Shown: positions 41,190-50,005 of the stretch, piece by piece
How the letters are laid out: each line of letters starts with the position of its first letter
Position numbering within the stretch: the stretch's first letter is position 1
Assembly (NCBI GenBank): GCA_002013415.1
Contig: MAEX01000017.1
Coordinates: 1 to 64,000 of the forward strand
Direction: 5' to 3'
Length of the DNA: 64,000 nucleotides
DNA from: Mycobacterium sp. D16Q14
GTDB lineage: Bacteria > Actinomycetota > Actinomycetes > Mycobacteriales > Mycobacteriaceae
Position numbers and translations under genes: made by a program
The notes under the pieces: model-generated
What the model was told of the DNA's origin: nothing
The model's input: the letters and a program-made list of their open reading frames with translations, nothing else
The model's database searches: none

Positions 41190-42694
41190 CGCCCAACCCG
41201 AGTCCCTTCGTGAGTGACTTCCTCACGGGGCAAAGCACAACCGCGTATCGCGAAGCCGTCGGGCTGGCGGCGGACCGAGCGAGCGCTGCGCTGGGTGGCG
41301 CCACCAGGCCGGGCCTGGTGGATGGTTACGCGGCGCTGAAGAGTGACGCCGGGCGGCTCGATCTCGATGATCCCGAGGGCGTCGGACTGAGCCGGGCCTT
41401 GGACGAAGCGGCCGGGCTGCTCGCGGAGAAATCCGTGGTGGTCACCCACCCGGCATATCTGGCACATCTGCACTGCCCGCCGGCGCTGCCGTCGCTGGCT
41501 GCCGAGGTGCTGATCAGTGCGTTCAATCAGTCGATGGACTCCTTCGATCAGGCGCCGGCCGCCACCGCGATCGAGCAGCAGGTTGTCGAATATCTTTGCG
41601 CCAGAATGGGGTACGCACCCGGCTCGGATGGGACCTTCACCAGTGGGGGCACTCAGTCGAACCTGCAGGCACTGCTGCTCGCACGGGACCTGTTCGCCCA
41701 CAACACCTACGGCTGGGATATCGCGGCACGGGGCTTGCCGCCGCAGGCCAGTTCGTGGCGTGTGCTGTGCACCCGGCAGACGCATTTCTCGGTGCAACAG
41801 GCGCTGCGGGTGTTGGGTCTCGGGACCGCCGCGGTTCTCGAGGCGCCCACCGACGAGGCCGGGCGCCTGCGCGTCGAGGAACTCGCGGGAATCCTGGACG
41901 GGGCAGACCGTGCCGAGACGCCCGTGTTCGCGGTCGTGCTTACCGCTGGCACCACAGATTTCGGGGCGATCGACCCGCTGGAAGCGCCCATCGCCCTGGC
42001 CCGGGCGCGGGGGATCTGGAGCCATGTGGATGCCTGCGCGGGTGGGTGCCTGATCTTCAGTGAACAGCACCGGAACCTGCTGCGCGGTATCGAGCTGGCG
42101 GACTCGGTTGCACTCGACTTCCACAAGCTGCTGTTCCAGGCGATCAGTTGTAGCGCCCTGTTGGTCCGCAGCCGCGCGAGCTTCGATGTGCTTGCCGCGC
42201 ATGCCGATTACCTCAACCCGGAGAGTGACGCCGAGCACGATGTGCTCAATCTGGTGGGCAAATCGCTACAGACCACCCGCCGTTTCGACGCGCTTAAGGT
42301 GCTGGTCACGCTGCGGGCGGTGGGCCAGCGTCACGTCGCGGGGATGATCGATGCCACCTGTGCGGCGGCGCATGCCGCGGGCCACGCAGCGGCCGAACAC
42401 CCGGACCTGGAACTGGCGGTGCCGGTATGCACCAACACCGTGGTGTTGCGCTGGCGGCGGCCGGACCTGGCGGCGGAGGCGTGCGACGGGATCAACGACA
42501 CGGTTCGCACCGAGCTGGCTCACACCGGCCGGGCGATTGTAGGCCGGTCCAGTGCGGCTGGGGGACAGGCGATCAAGCTCACCTTCGTCAACCCCTTGGT
42601 CACGGCTTCGATGGCGGCCGCGATGGTCTCAGAGATAGCCGCCCACGGCAACCGGATCTGGTGTGCCCGTATCCCGGAGGGCAGCGCCGTATGA
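41186..42694 (+). CDS. L-2,4-diaminobutyrate decarboxylase-like (group II PLP decarboxylase)
   Basis: This 502-residue enzyme has the PLP Lys314 in LDFHKLLFQ, with HVDACAGG upstream. The N-terminal third reads HPAYLAHLHCPPALPSLAAE, NQSMDSFDQAP and FTSGGTQSNLQALLLARD, which closely follows the pattern of diaminobutyrate decarboxylase (Ddc). It would convert 2,4-diaminobutyrate to 1,3-diaminopropane and CO2. GTG start overlapping the aminotransferase stop. Glutamate or aromatic amino acid decarboxylation is less likely given the neighbour. Confidence 0.82.
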   Translation: MTPNPSPFVSDFLTGQSTTAYREAVGLAADRASAALGGATRPGLVDGYAALKSDAGRLDLDDPEGVGLSRALDEAAGLLAEKSVVVTHPAYLAHLHCPPALPSLAAEVLISAFNQSMDSFDQAPAATAIEQQVVEYLCARMGYAPGSDGTFTSGGTQSNLQALLLARDLFAHNTYGWDIAARGLPPQASSWRVLCTRQTHFSVQQALRVLGLGTAAVLEAPTDEAGRLRVEELAGILDGADRAETPVFAVVLTAGTTDFGAIDPLEAPIALARARGIWSHVDACAGGCLIFSEQHRNLLRGIELADSVALDFHKLLFQAISCSALLVRSRASFDVLAAHADYLNPESDAEHDVLNLVGKSLQTTRRFDALKVLVTLRAVGQRHVAGMIDATCAAAHAAGHAAAEHPDLELAVPVCTNTVVLRWRRPDLAAEACDGINDTVRTELAHTGRAIVGRSSAAGGQAIKLTFVNPLVTASMAAAMVSEIAAHGNRIWCARIPEGSAV

Positions 42695-43401
42695 GCAAGA
42701 CCGTGGTACGCGTCGAACGGGTTCTGGCCTCCGATGCCCGGTTTGCCTGGGCGAAGAATGTCGAGTTCTCGATTTTCGGCCTGGAGAACGATTTCGCCGA
42801 CGATGTCGATATCGCGGCGGGGGAGATGGTGCACTACCGCCCCTGGGAACGGTCGTCGGAGATCTATGTCGGGTTTACCGAAGAGTCGCGTGAGCACTCC
42901 GTGGGCGTATTGCGTTCTCTGCGTCACGATCCCGAGCTTGGATTCGACAGTTTCAGCACCTTGCGAGACGCCCGGAGCTTCCGGGGCGACGGTGGACCGG
43001 CGCGCAATTATCTCTATCCGCGGTGGGATTCGTTCTTCGGCGAGGTGGCGCCGGAGCGCATCGCGGAGCTGGCCACCCAAGGGGTGCGCAAGAGGTACCG
43101 GCGCGCCGGAATGATCGAGCAGATCTGGCAGGCATTCTTCGGCAGCCTGGCTGCCGATGGCGTCCAGTTTGTGACGGTGGCGCTGGTGGTGCCGCTGTTC
43201 GACTGGTACCACCACCTGCTGCCACAGCGGCTGCATCAGATCGGCGACATCCTGCCCAACTACATCGGTGCGGACAGCGTGCCGGCCGTCCTCGACATCA
43301 GCGGCTCCTTTGTCCCCGACGCCGCAGACGCCGTTCGTGACGGCTCGCTGCTGACCGCCGCCACCGCACTTCCGTCCCCCGATAAGGAAAGAACCAGATG
43401 A
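42691..43401 (+). CDS. GNAT-fold acyltransferase resembling N-acyl amino acid/LuxI-type synthases
   Basis: This 236-residue protein starts at the ATG overlapping the decarboxylase stop. The first half has FSIFGLENDFADDVDI and IYVGFTEESREHSVGVLRSLRH. The second half has ELATQGVRKRYRRAGMIEQIW, FVTVALVVPLFDWYHHLLP and IGDILPNYIG, with VPAVLDI near the end. This order matches FeeM-like N-acyl amino acid synthases and autoinducer synthases, GNAT-fold enzymes that take the acyl group from acyl-ACP. An ACP and an acyl-AMP ligase are encoded 3 kb downstream. The likely acceptor is the diamine made by the two preceding enzymes. Similarity was judged by eye only. Confidence 0.55.
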   Translation: MSKTVVRVERVLASDARFAWAKNVEFSIFGLENDFADDVDIAAGEMVHYRPWERSSEIYVGFTEESREHSVGVLRSLRHDPELGFDSFSTLRDARSFRGDGGPARNYLYPRWDSFFGEVAPERIAELATQGVRKRYRRAGMIEQIWQAFFGSLAADGVQFVTVALVVPLFDWYHHLLPQRLHQIGDILPNYIGADSVPAVLDISGSFVPDAADAVRDGSLLTAATALPSPDKERTR

Positions 43402-43916
43402 GATCGATTCACACCGAAGAGCATGTGTTCCGCAAGGTCAGCGAGATCGACTGTCCCGTAGACAAAGTGTGGGAGCGGGTCACCTCGCAAGAGGGCATCA
43501 ACGATGAGATGGGCCCTTACATAAAGATGACCATGCCCAAGCAGTTCCGGGGCAGGTCCATCGCAGATGTCACTCCGGGCACCCGGATTGGCAAGAGCTT
43601 CCTGCTGTTGTTCGGCGTCCTGCCGTTCGGGTTCGACGACATTACCGTGGCGCGGCTCGAGCCCGGCCGGATGTTCCGTGAGGAGTCGCTCATGACCGGT
43701 ATGCGGGTGTGGGTTCACCACCGCACCCTGGAGCCGGTGGCGTCCGAGACGGGCGAAAAGACCAGGGTGACTGACGAGATCACGCTGGCCCCGCAGGCGC
43801 CGCTGGGCCTCATTCCCGGGTGGGGCAGGCTGATGAGCAGGATTCTGGCGGCCTTCTTCGCGCATCGGCACCGGCGGCTCAGCCGGACCCTGTCCGCCAC
43901 CGGAGCCGTGCGATGA
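43398..43916 (+). CDS. SRPBCC (START-like) protein
   Basis: This 172-residue protein shows the SRPBCC pattern: a first strand FRKVSEIDCPVDKVWERV, central strands FDDITVARLEPGRMFREES, and a long C-terminal helix from about 135. Such helix-grip folds bind lipids or act as cyclases. A conserved WERVTSQEGINDEMGPYI region lies near residues 25-42. It may bind or cyclise a lipid intermediate. Overlaps upstream and downstream genes by 4 bp. Confidence 0.65.
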   Translation: MRSIHTEEHVFRKVSEIDCPVDKVWERVTSQEGINDEMGPYIKMTMPKQFRGRSIADVTPGTRIGKSFLLLFGVLPFGFDDITVARLEPGRMFREESLMTGMRVWVHHRTLEPVASETGEKTRVTDEITLAPQAPLGLIPGWGRLMSRILAAFFAHRHRRLSRTLSATGAVR

Positions 43917-44665
43917 GACGCCTCGGCGCAGCAGCGACCGCGGTGCTCTCGGTCGGGGTGGCCGCCGCCTGCGCGCCCGTGAACGAGGAGGCGGGAAAGC
44001 CCGTCGGACATGCCTTCGCACTCTTGAAGTACTCGGCACTACCAGGGGAACCGGCCTCCGAGCCGCAGGGAAAATCGCCCTTCGGTAACTATGCCCAGGA
44101 GGTCTCCGGCTCGGTGACGTATCTCGGGGAGACCACCGCGCTACCCGGTGCCGGTGTCATGACCGTCGGCCCGGGTCCCCGGCGCGGCGAACTGAAGATC
44201 GAGCAGTACTACCAGGGGGACCGATTCCCGTACGAGACCGGGATTGTCTCCGGCGGTGAGGGCAAGCCCAGCACCTTGGATGCCATCACCATCGTCAACC
44301 CGCTGGATTCGCGGGTGACGCTGCAATGCACCATCGACGGCGGAATCACCCTGGCGGACATCGACAGTGAGCGTGAACTCAACGGCACCTGCGGCGGCGG
44401 AGCCAAGGCGCACGGTCACATCAAGCCCGATGGCAGTCGCAAGGGGACCTGGCGCGACAAACCCGTCGAACTGGTGCGCACCGTCATGGATCTCACCGTC
44501 ACCGGCGCCAGCAGCGGCCAGATCCACCAGATCAACGAGGTTCCCAGGGACAGCACGGTCGCCAGCTTTCCCCTGTTCACATCGATCGACGTGAACATGA
44601 CGGCACAGGGCATCAGCCTCGCCGAGAAGCTGGAACGCCACGTCCTGCCGAAAGTGAAGGGCTGA
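43913..44665 (+). CDS. Putative secreted lipoprotein (250 aa)
   Basis: The N-terminal signal MRRLGAAATAVLSVGVAAAC leads to a Cys at 20. The lipobox is imperfect (AAAC rather than LxGC), so a plain secreted protein is also possible. The mature part is beta-rich (VTYLGETTALPGAG, VTLQCTIDGG, LNGTCGGG) with a Cys pair that could form a disulfide. No family recognised. Location upstream of the ABC exporter suggests an extracytoplasmic step in handling the product. Confidence 0.6.
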   Translation: MRRLGAAATAVLSVGVAAACAPVNEEAGKPVGHAFALLKYSALPGEPASEPQGKSPFGNYAQEVSGSVTYLGETTALPGAGVMTVGPGPRRGELKIEQYYQGDRFPYETGIVSGGEGKPSTLDAITIVNPLDSRVTLQCTIDGGITLADIDSERELNGTCGGGAKAHGHIKPDGSRKGTWRDKPVELVRTVMDLTVTGASSGQIHQINEVPRDSTVASFPLFTSIDVNMTAQGISLAEKLERHVLPKVKG

Positions 44666-44667
44666 GC

Positions 44668-45606
44668 ATGACCACAGAGGAGAAGACGCCGGCATTGCGC
44701 GCGGCTGATCTGGTCAAGGCCTACCCCGGCGCGGACACTCGCGCCGTCGACGGTCTGAATCTGACTATCCCGCAAGGCATCGTCTATTGCCTGCTCGGCA
44801 GGAACGGTGCGGGCAAGACCACCACTATCCGCATGGCGACGACGCTGCTGGCCCCCACCAGCGGGGAGCTTGAGGTGCTCGGAATTCCCGTCGACAAGAC
44901 CAAGGAATTGCGTCCCCTGATCGGTGTGGCCCTGCAAGAGGTGGCGCTGGATCTGTGGATGTCGCCGGTGGAGCAAATCCGGATGAGCCTGGCCATCGCA
45001 GGCTGGCCCAAGGGGCAGCGCAAGACGCGCGAGGAAGAGCTCGTCGAGCAGTTCGGCCTGGGCAGTTACCTGAACCGGAAGGTGGGCGCACTGTCGGGCG
45101 GCATGCGCCGCCGTGTCGATGTCGCGCTGGCGGTCGCCCACAACCCACAGATGTTGTTCCTCGACGAGCCGTCCAGTGGGCTGGATATCGAAGGCAAACA
45201 GGAGGTGTGGAATGCGATTCGGCTGCTGCGTGCCGAAGGACGCACCGTCGTGCTGACGACTCACGATATGGACGAGGCGGTGTCGCTTGCCGACGAGGTC
45301 GGCATCGTCAAGAGCGGTCAGCTTGTCGCCTCGGGCTCCACTCAGGAGTTCACCCGCAGCCACGGTTACGCGGTCGAAATCTCGGCCGACGGCGGCGTCT
45401 CGGAAGACACGGCCAAGGAGTTGGTGGCCGCGGGCTACACCGTGCAGCGCACGGAGACCGGGACCCTATCCGGGACTTTGGATTCCGCGTCGGCATCGGA
45501 TCTGGGGGCGCTGAGCGCCGACCTTGGCCGGGTCGGGTTGGGCACGGCCAGTATCGAAGTGCGATCCACCTCGCTGCGCGACGCATTCTTGGAGGTAACT
45601 CAGTGA
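44668..45606 (+). CDS. ABC transporter ATP-binding protein (DrrA-like)
   Basis: This 312-residue ATPase has Walker A GRNGAGKT at 44-51, signature LSGGMRRRVD at about 142-151 and Walker B MLFLDEPSSGLD. A C-terminal extension of about 85 residues (YAVEISADGGVSE onward) is typical of DrrA-type exporters of lipids and drugs. It powers the permease encoded next, whose GTG overlaps its stop. In mycobacteria DrrABC export complex lipids, so a lipid cargo is plausible. Confidence 0.9.
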   Translation: MTTEEKTPALRAADLVKAYPGADTRAVDGLNLTIPQGIVYCLLGRNGAGKTTTIRMATTLLAPTSGELEVLGIPVDKTKELRPLIGVALQEVALDLWMSPVEQIRMSLAIAGWPKGQRKTREEELVEQFGLGSYLNRKVGALSGGMRRRVDVALAVAHNPQMLFLDEPSSGLDIEGKQEVWNAIRLLRAEGRTVVLTTHDMDEAVSLADEVGIVKSGQLVASGSTQEFTRSHGYAVEISADGGVSEDTAKELVAAGYTVQRTETGTLSGTLDSASASDLGALSADLGRVGLGTASIEVRSTSLRDAFLEVTQ

Positions 45607-46373
45607 GCGCCTTGTCCAATACCGCACGGTTGTTCCGTCGCTACGTCGTCGTGGGCCTGCGGCAGCCGGTCTTCGGATTCATCTTCCCGATCGTCTTCCC
45701 GGTGGTTCTCGTGATCTTCGTGCGGTCGATGTTCCAGCGCGTGGCCGACCTGCCCGGATTCCCGCTCTCCTCGTACACCGCGTACATCGCGCCCGGGCTC
45801 ATCATGCTCATTCCGATGCTCGGTGCGGGGTACGGCGCCGGGACGCTCATCGACGAGATCAGATCGGGGTTCACCGACCGGCTGCGGCTCTACGGTGTGT
45901 CCACTGGGCAGATCATGGCGGCCAAGATCGGCTTCGAGATGTTCCGCATCCTGCCCGCCGCGGTCATCGTCATCGGGCTGCTGGCTTTTCTCGACGCACC
46001 ACTGCGGGCGGGCGTGTTGACCGGGGTCTTCCTTGTCTTGGTGATGTTCCTGTGGTCGGCGGCCTATAGCTCGCTGTTCTATCTGGTGGCGCTGCGCACT
46101 CTCAATCCGCAAGCGCCCGTGGCGATGTTGCCGCTGGCGTTGCCGGTGCTGTTTGTCAGCCAGGCGCTCATGCCCTCGGTGTTCCTGTCCGACTGGCTCA
46201 GGATCAGCATCAACGCGAACCCGTTCTCGCACCTCGTGTCCGCCGCTTCCACGATCATGTACGGCGAATTCGACGCGATGCTCGTGGTCAAGGGTGCGCT
46301 GGTGGCCATCGGCATGTTCGCGCTGCTGCACATCCCCATCCACCTGGTGATCCGCCGAAAAATAGGCAAGTAG
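45603..46373 (+). CDS. ABC-2 type permease (DrrB-like)
   Basis: This 256-residue membrane protein has six predicted helices and the ABC-2 pattern: an amphipathic N-terminus (LFRRYVVVGLRQPVFGFIFP), AYIAPGLIMLIPMLGAG, IRSGFTDRLRLYGVS (coupling region), and VLFVSQALMPSVFLSDWLR near the end. With the upstream ATPase it forms an exporter. Start GTG 45603 overlaps the ATPase stop. Confidence 0.88.
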   Translation: MSALSNTARLFRRYVVVGLRQPVFGFIFPIVFPVVLVIFVRSMFQRVADLPGFPLSSYTAYIAPGLIMLIPMLGAGYGAGTLIDEIRSGFTDRLRLYGVSTGQIMAAKIGFEMFRILPAAVIVIGLLAFLDAPLRAGVLTGVFLVLVMFLWSAAYSSLFYLVALRTLNPQAPVAMLPLALPVLFVSQALMPSVFLSDWLRISINANPFSHLVSAASTIMYGEFDAMLVVKGALVAIGMFALLHIPIHLVIRRKIGK

Positions 46374-46389
46374 AGGGCTTGGAAAGAAC

Positions 46390-46632
46390 ATGGAAACTAC
46401 GTCAGAAGTCCGCGAGTTCCTCATCGAGTTCATCGCGGAGGAACTCGAGATGCCCACCGGAGATGTCAACGACTTCTCCGAACTGGTGGGCGATCTCGGA
46501 TTCGATTCGTTGTCGTTCGCGGTCGGAGTCTCGGAGATCAAGGGCCGCTTCGGTATTCAGCTGACCAAGGACGATGTCTTCGAGTGCAAGACGCTCGGGG
46601 CCCTGATCGAACTGGTGGAGAGCCGTTTATGA
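46390..46632 (+). CDS. Acyl carrier protein
   Basis: This 80-residue acidic protein has the four-helix ACP pattern and the phosphopantetheine site GFDSLS with Ser40. It is a stand-alone carrier, not part of a PKS or NRPS. The fatty acyl-AMP ligase encoded immediately after (4-bp overlap) is the natural loader, and the LuxI/FeeM-like acyltransferase a natural user. Confidence 0.9.
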   Translation: METTSEVREFLIEFIAEELEMPTGDVNDFSELVGDLGFDSLSFAVGVSEIKGRFGIQLTKDDVFECKTLGALIELVESRL

Positions 46633-48278
46633 ACCCGGTGCTCGACAGACTGCGCGGCAGCGCCATCACCGACCGTGGCCTCACCTCGGCGCCGATCGGC
46701 GCCGACGGCACATCACGGTTGACCGAGTTGTGCACCACGCCGTGGGCCGATGTGCACCAGCAGGGGCTGCGTATCGCGGGCGCCCTGCAGGCGGCGGGTG
46801 TGCGTCCCGGTGACGCGGTGACGGTATTGGCCGGTAGCCCCGGTGAAATCGCGCCGTTGGTGCAGGGCATCTGGATGTCCGGTGCCTCCGTGACCATGCT
46901 GCACCAGCCCACGCACCGATCCGATATGCAGGTGTGGATCGAGGACACCGCCAAGGCACTGGCCGCGGTGGGCTCCTCGACCGTGGTGGTGGGGGACCCG
47001 TTTCTCGCGGCCGCCGGGCAGTTCGCTTCGGTCGGTGCCCGCGCCCTGGAGCTTCCGGGCCTGCTGAGCGGTGCGCCGGGGGAGATCGTCGATGCCGACC
47101 AGGACGCTATCGCCTTCCTGCAGTTGACCTCCGGGTCCACCGGGACACCGAAGGCGGTCAGCATCACCTACCGCAATATCGAGGCCAATCTGCGCGCGAT
47201 GGTCAGCGCTTCGGGCGCCGATCCAGAGTCCGATGTGGTGGTGAGCTGGCTGCCGCTGTTCCACGACATGGGCATGATGGGTTACCTGATCGTCCCGATG
47301 TGCCGGGGGATGAACACCGTCAGCGTGACCCCCATGGACTTCCTCGGTGATCCGCTGCTGTGGGCGGAGCTGATCAGCAGGTACCGCGGCAGCATGACCG
47401 CCGGTCCCAATTTCGCGTACTCACTGTTGGCCCGCCGGCTGCGCAAGGCGCCCGACGGCGCCTACGACCTGTCCTCGTTGCGGTTCGCGCTCAGCGGCGC
47501 CGAGGCCATCGATGTCGCGACCCTGGAACGATTCGTCACTGAGGGTGCGCGTTTCGGTATGCGTGCGGATGCCGTCGTCCCCGCGTATGGCATGGCGGAG
47601 GCCACCCTGGCGGTCTCGTTTGTGCGGCGTGGCGAGGGCTACCGGGTGTGCCCGCCGCATCCCGATCTCCTCGCCGCCCAGGGTGAAGAGGCCAGCGCCC
47701 GTGTGGCACTGGGTCTTCCCCTGCCCGGCTGTGAGGTGCGGGTGGTGTCCGACGACCGCTCGGTGCTGCCCGCGGAGACGATCGGTGAGCTCGAGATCCG
47801 TGGGGAGAACGTCACCGCCGGGTACCGCACCGCGGCGGGGTTCGAGCCGATGCTCGACGCGCAGGGCTGGCTGTCCACCGGCGATATCGGGTACCTGACC
47901 AAGGATGGGCAGCCGGTGATCTGCGGCCGCAAGAAGGACATCCTGATCATCTCCGGTCGCAACGTGCACCCCGAGGACATCGAGCGGTCTGTCGCGGGGG
48001 TGCCGGGAGTGAAGTCGGGCGGTATCGCAGCGGTCCGTCTGTCCACCGCCGCGGCGGGCGAGGGGTTCGCGATGGTGGCCGAGTCGGCGCTGCATGCCGA
48101 CAGTGCCGAGAGCGCACGCATCCGTGCCGAGGTGGCCGACCGGGTTTACCGCAGCCTGGGGGTGAGTCCACGCGATGTCCACGTGGTCCCGGCCGGGTGG
48201 ATTCCCAAGACGTCCTCGGGAAAGCTGCGCCGCAGAGCGACCAGTGACCGGCTGAAGAGGTGTGAACCGACCCGATGA
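46629..48278 (+). CDS. Fatty acyl-AMP ligase (FadD/FAAL family)
   Basis: This 549-residue adenylate-forming enzyme has A3 LTSGSTGTPK (166-175), WLPLFHDMGMMGYL (FAAL-like), A5 YGMAEATLA, and the catalytic Lys532 in KTSSGKLRRR. HDMG and the overall pattern favour a FAAL, which activates fatty acids as acyl-AMP and transfers them to an ACP rather than to CoA. The ACP gene directly upstream supports this. The ATG overlaps the ACP stop and its own stop overlaps yrbEA. Confidence 0.83.
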   Translation: MNPVLDRLRGSAITDRGLTSAPIGADGTSRLTELCTTPWADVHQQGLRIAGALQAAGVRPGDAVTVLAGSPGEIAPLVQGIWMSGASVTMLHQPTHRSDMQVWIEDTAKALAAVGSSTVVVGDPFLAAAGQFASVGARALELPGLLSGAPGEIVDADQDAIAFLQLTSGSTGTPKAVSITYRNIEANLRAMVSASGADPESDVVVSWLPLFHDMGMMGYLIVPMCRGMNTVSVTPMDFLGDPLLWAELISRYRGSMTAGPNFAYSLLARRLRKAPDGAYDLSSLRFALSGAEAIDVATLERFVTEGARFGMRADAVVPAYGMAEATLAVSFVRRGEGYRVCPPHPDLLAAQGEEASARVALGLPLPGCEVRVVSDDRSVLPAETIGELEIRGENVTAGYRTAAGFEPMLDAQGWLSTGDIGYLTKDGQPVICGRKKDILIISGRNVHPEDIERSVAGVPGVKSGGIAAVRLSTAAAGEGFAMVAESALHADSAESARIRAEVADRVYRSLGVSPRDVHVVPAGWIPKTSSGKLRRRATSDRLKRCEPTR

Positions 48279-49144
48279 CGACACGGGAACAACTTCTCCG
48301 TGTCCGCACCTGGATGCCCGAAGGGCTTCGCACGCTTGGTGATCGCGGTGCACGCTATCTGCGGCACCATCCGATCGCCGCGCTCACCACCGTCGGCGAA
48401 CAGTTCGTTCTCGGTGCGCACACGCTGCGGTACTTCGCGACCGACCTGGTGACGGGCCGGTTCCAGTGGGCGGAGTTCGTGCGGCAGGCGGCGTTCATGG
48501 CGGGCACCGCCGTGATGCCGACGGTGCTGGTGGCACTGCCCATCGGGGTAACGCTCTCCATCCAATTCGCGCTGCTGTCAGGTCAGGTCGGCGCTACCTC
48601 GCTGGCCGGTGCGGCGAGCGGGCTGGCCGTGGTGCGGCAGGCCGCCTCGTTGGTGGCGGCCATATTGCTGGCCTCGGCGGTGGGCTCGGCGATGACCGCC
48701 GACCTCGGCTGCCGGACCATGCGGGAGGAGACCGCCGCCATGGAGGTAATGGGGGTGTCGGTGGTGCGGCGTCTGGTGGTGCCGCGCTTCGCGGCGGCGA
48801 TCGTCGTCGGTATCGGCCTGACCGGTGTGGTCTGCTTTGTCGGATTCCTGGCGAGTTATCTGTTCAACGTATATGTACAGGGCGGTGCCCCAGGAAGTTT
48901 CGTCGCCACCTTCGCCTCGTTTGCGACCACGGGAGACCTGCTGCTGGCGTTGGTGAAGGCCGCGGTCTACGGCGCCATTGTGGCGGTGATCGCCTGCCAG
49001 AAGGGGCTGGCCGCGCACGGTGGACCGACCGGGGTGGCCAATTCGGTCAACGCGTCCGTCGTGGAGTCCGTCCTGCTGCTGATGGTCGTCAACGTCGTGG
49101 TCAGCCAGGTCTACACCATGTTGTTCCCGCGGGGGGTGCTATGA
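48275..49144 (+). CDS. yrbEA: Mce-associated permease YrbEA (MlaE family)
   Basis: This 289-residue integral membrane protein has five to six helices and the MlaE/YrbE pattern, with SAMTADLGCRTMREETAAMEVMG-type coupling sequence around residues 144-166. YrbEA and YrbEB form the membrane permease of Mce lipid importers, energised by the shared ATPase MceG encoded elsewhere. It is joined to the FAAL gene by a 4-bp overlap, so the Mce genes belong to the same transcription unit as the biosynthesis genes. Confidence 0.9.
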   Translation: MTTREQLLRVRTWMPEGLRTLGDRGARYLRHHPIAALTTVGEQFVLGAHTLRYFATDLVTGRFQWAEFVRQAAFMAGTAVMPTVLVALPIGVTLSIQFALLSGQVGATSLAGAASGLAVVRQAASLVAAILLASAVGSAMTADLGCRTMREETAAMEVMGVSVVRRLVVPRFAAAIVVGIGLTGVVCFVGFLASYLFNVYVQGGAPGSFVATFASFATTGDLLLALVKAAVYGAIVAVIACQKGLAAHGGPTGVANSVNASVVESVLLLMVVNVVVSQVYTMLFPRGVL

Positions 49145-50001
49145 CCGCCACGCTGCCGGCTCCTCGGGTGATACTGCGGCGCATGGTGTTCCGTGCCGAC
49201 ACTGCGATGAGGCCACTGGCGCGGTTCGGTCATATGGTCACCTTCTTCCTGCATGCCTTCCTGGCTATCCCGATCGTCCTGCGCCGGTACCGGCGTGAGT
49301 TCCTGCGACTGCTTTCCGATATCACCTGGGGCAACGGGTCGATCGTTGTCGGCGGGGGCACCGCCGGTGTGGTGCTGGTGCTCGGTGTCACCACCGGCGC
49401 CCTGGTGGCGATCGAGGGCTACAACTTCCTGGAACTGATGGGCCTGGGCCCGGCCACGGGGGTCATCTCCTCATTGGTCACCACCCGCGAGCTCGCGCCG
49501 ATCATGGCCGCGCTGGCCTTCGCCGTGCAGGCGGGATGCCGCTTCACCACCCAGCTCGGGTCGATGCGCATCTCCGAAGAGGTGGACGCGATGGATTCCC
49601 TTGCCATCCGGCCGATTCCCTATCTCGTGACGACGCGCCTGATGGCGTCCGTGGTCGCCATCATCCCGCTGTACGTGGCATGTCTGACGATCAGTTATCT
49701 GTCCTGCCAGGTCATGGTGGGCATTGTCAGCGGCGGCTCGCTGGGCCCGTACCTGCACTACTTCACGCTGCTGTCCAGCGGCACGGACATGGTCTACTCG
49801 GTCCTCAAGGCCATCGTCTTCGTCTGGATAGCCTCGGCCGTGCAGTGCTACTACGGGTTCTGCGCCGACGGCGGACCGGAGGGTGTCGGTATCGCGGCGG
49901 GGCACGCGATGCGTGCCAGCATCACCGCGGTGATCGTGGTCAACATGCTGCTCACCATGGCGCTGTGGAGTATCGACTCGGGCGCCCGGTTCGGGGGATG
50001 A
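49141..50001 (+). CDS. yrbEB: Mce-associated permease YrbEB (MlaE family)
   Basis: The ATG at 49141 overlaps the yrbEA stop and gives 286 residues. TTRELAPIMAALAFAVQAG and ISEEVDAMDSLAIRPIPYLV are the conserved MlaE elements. It is the second half of the Mce permease. The C-terminus is followed by mceA after 4 bp. Confidence 0.9.
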   Translation: MTATLPAPRVILRRMVFRADTAMRPLARFGHMVTFFLHAFLAIPIVLRRYRREFLRLLSDITWGNGSIVVGGGTAGVVLVLGVTTGALVAIEGYNFLELMGLGPATGVISSLVTTRELAPIMAALAFAVQAGCRFTTQLGSMRISEEVDAMDSLAIRPIPYLVTTRLMASVVAIIPLYVACLTISYLSCQVMVGIVSGGSLGPYLHYFTLLSSGTDMVYSVLKAIVFVWIASAVQCYYGFCADGGPEGVGIAAGHAMRASITAVIVVNMLLTMALWSIDSGARFGG

Positions 50002-50005
50002 TCTG

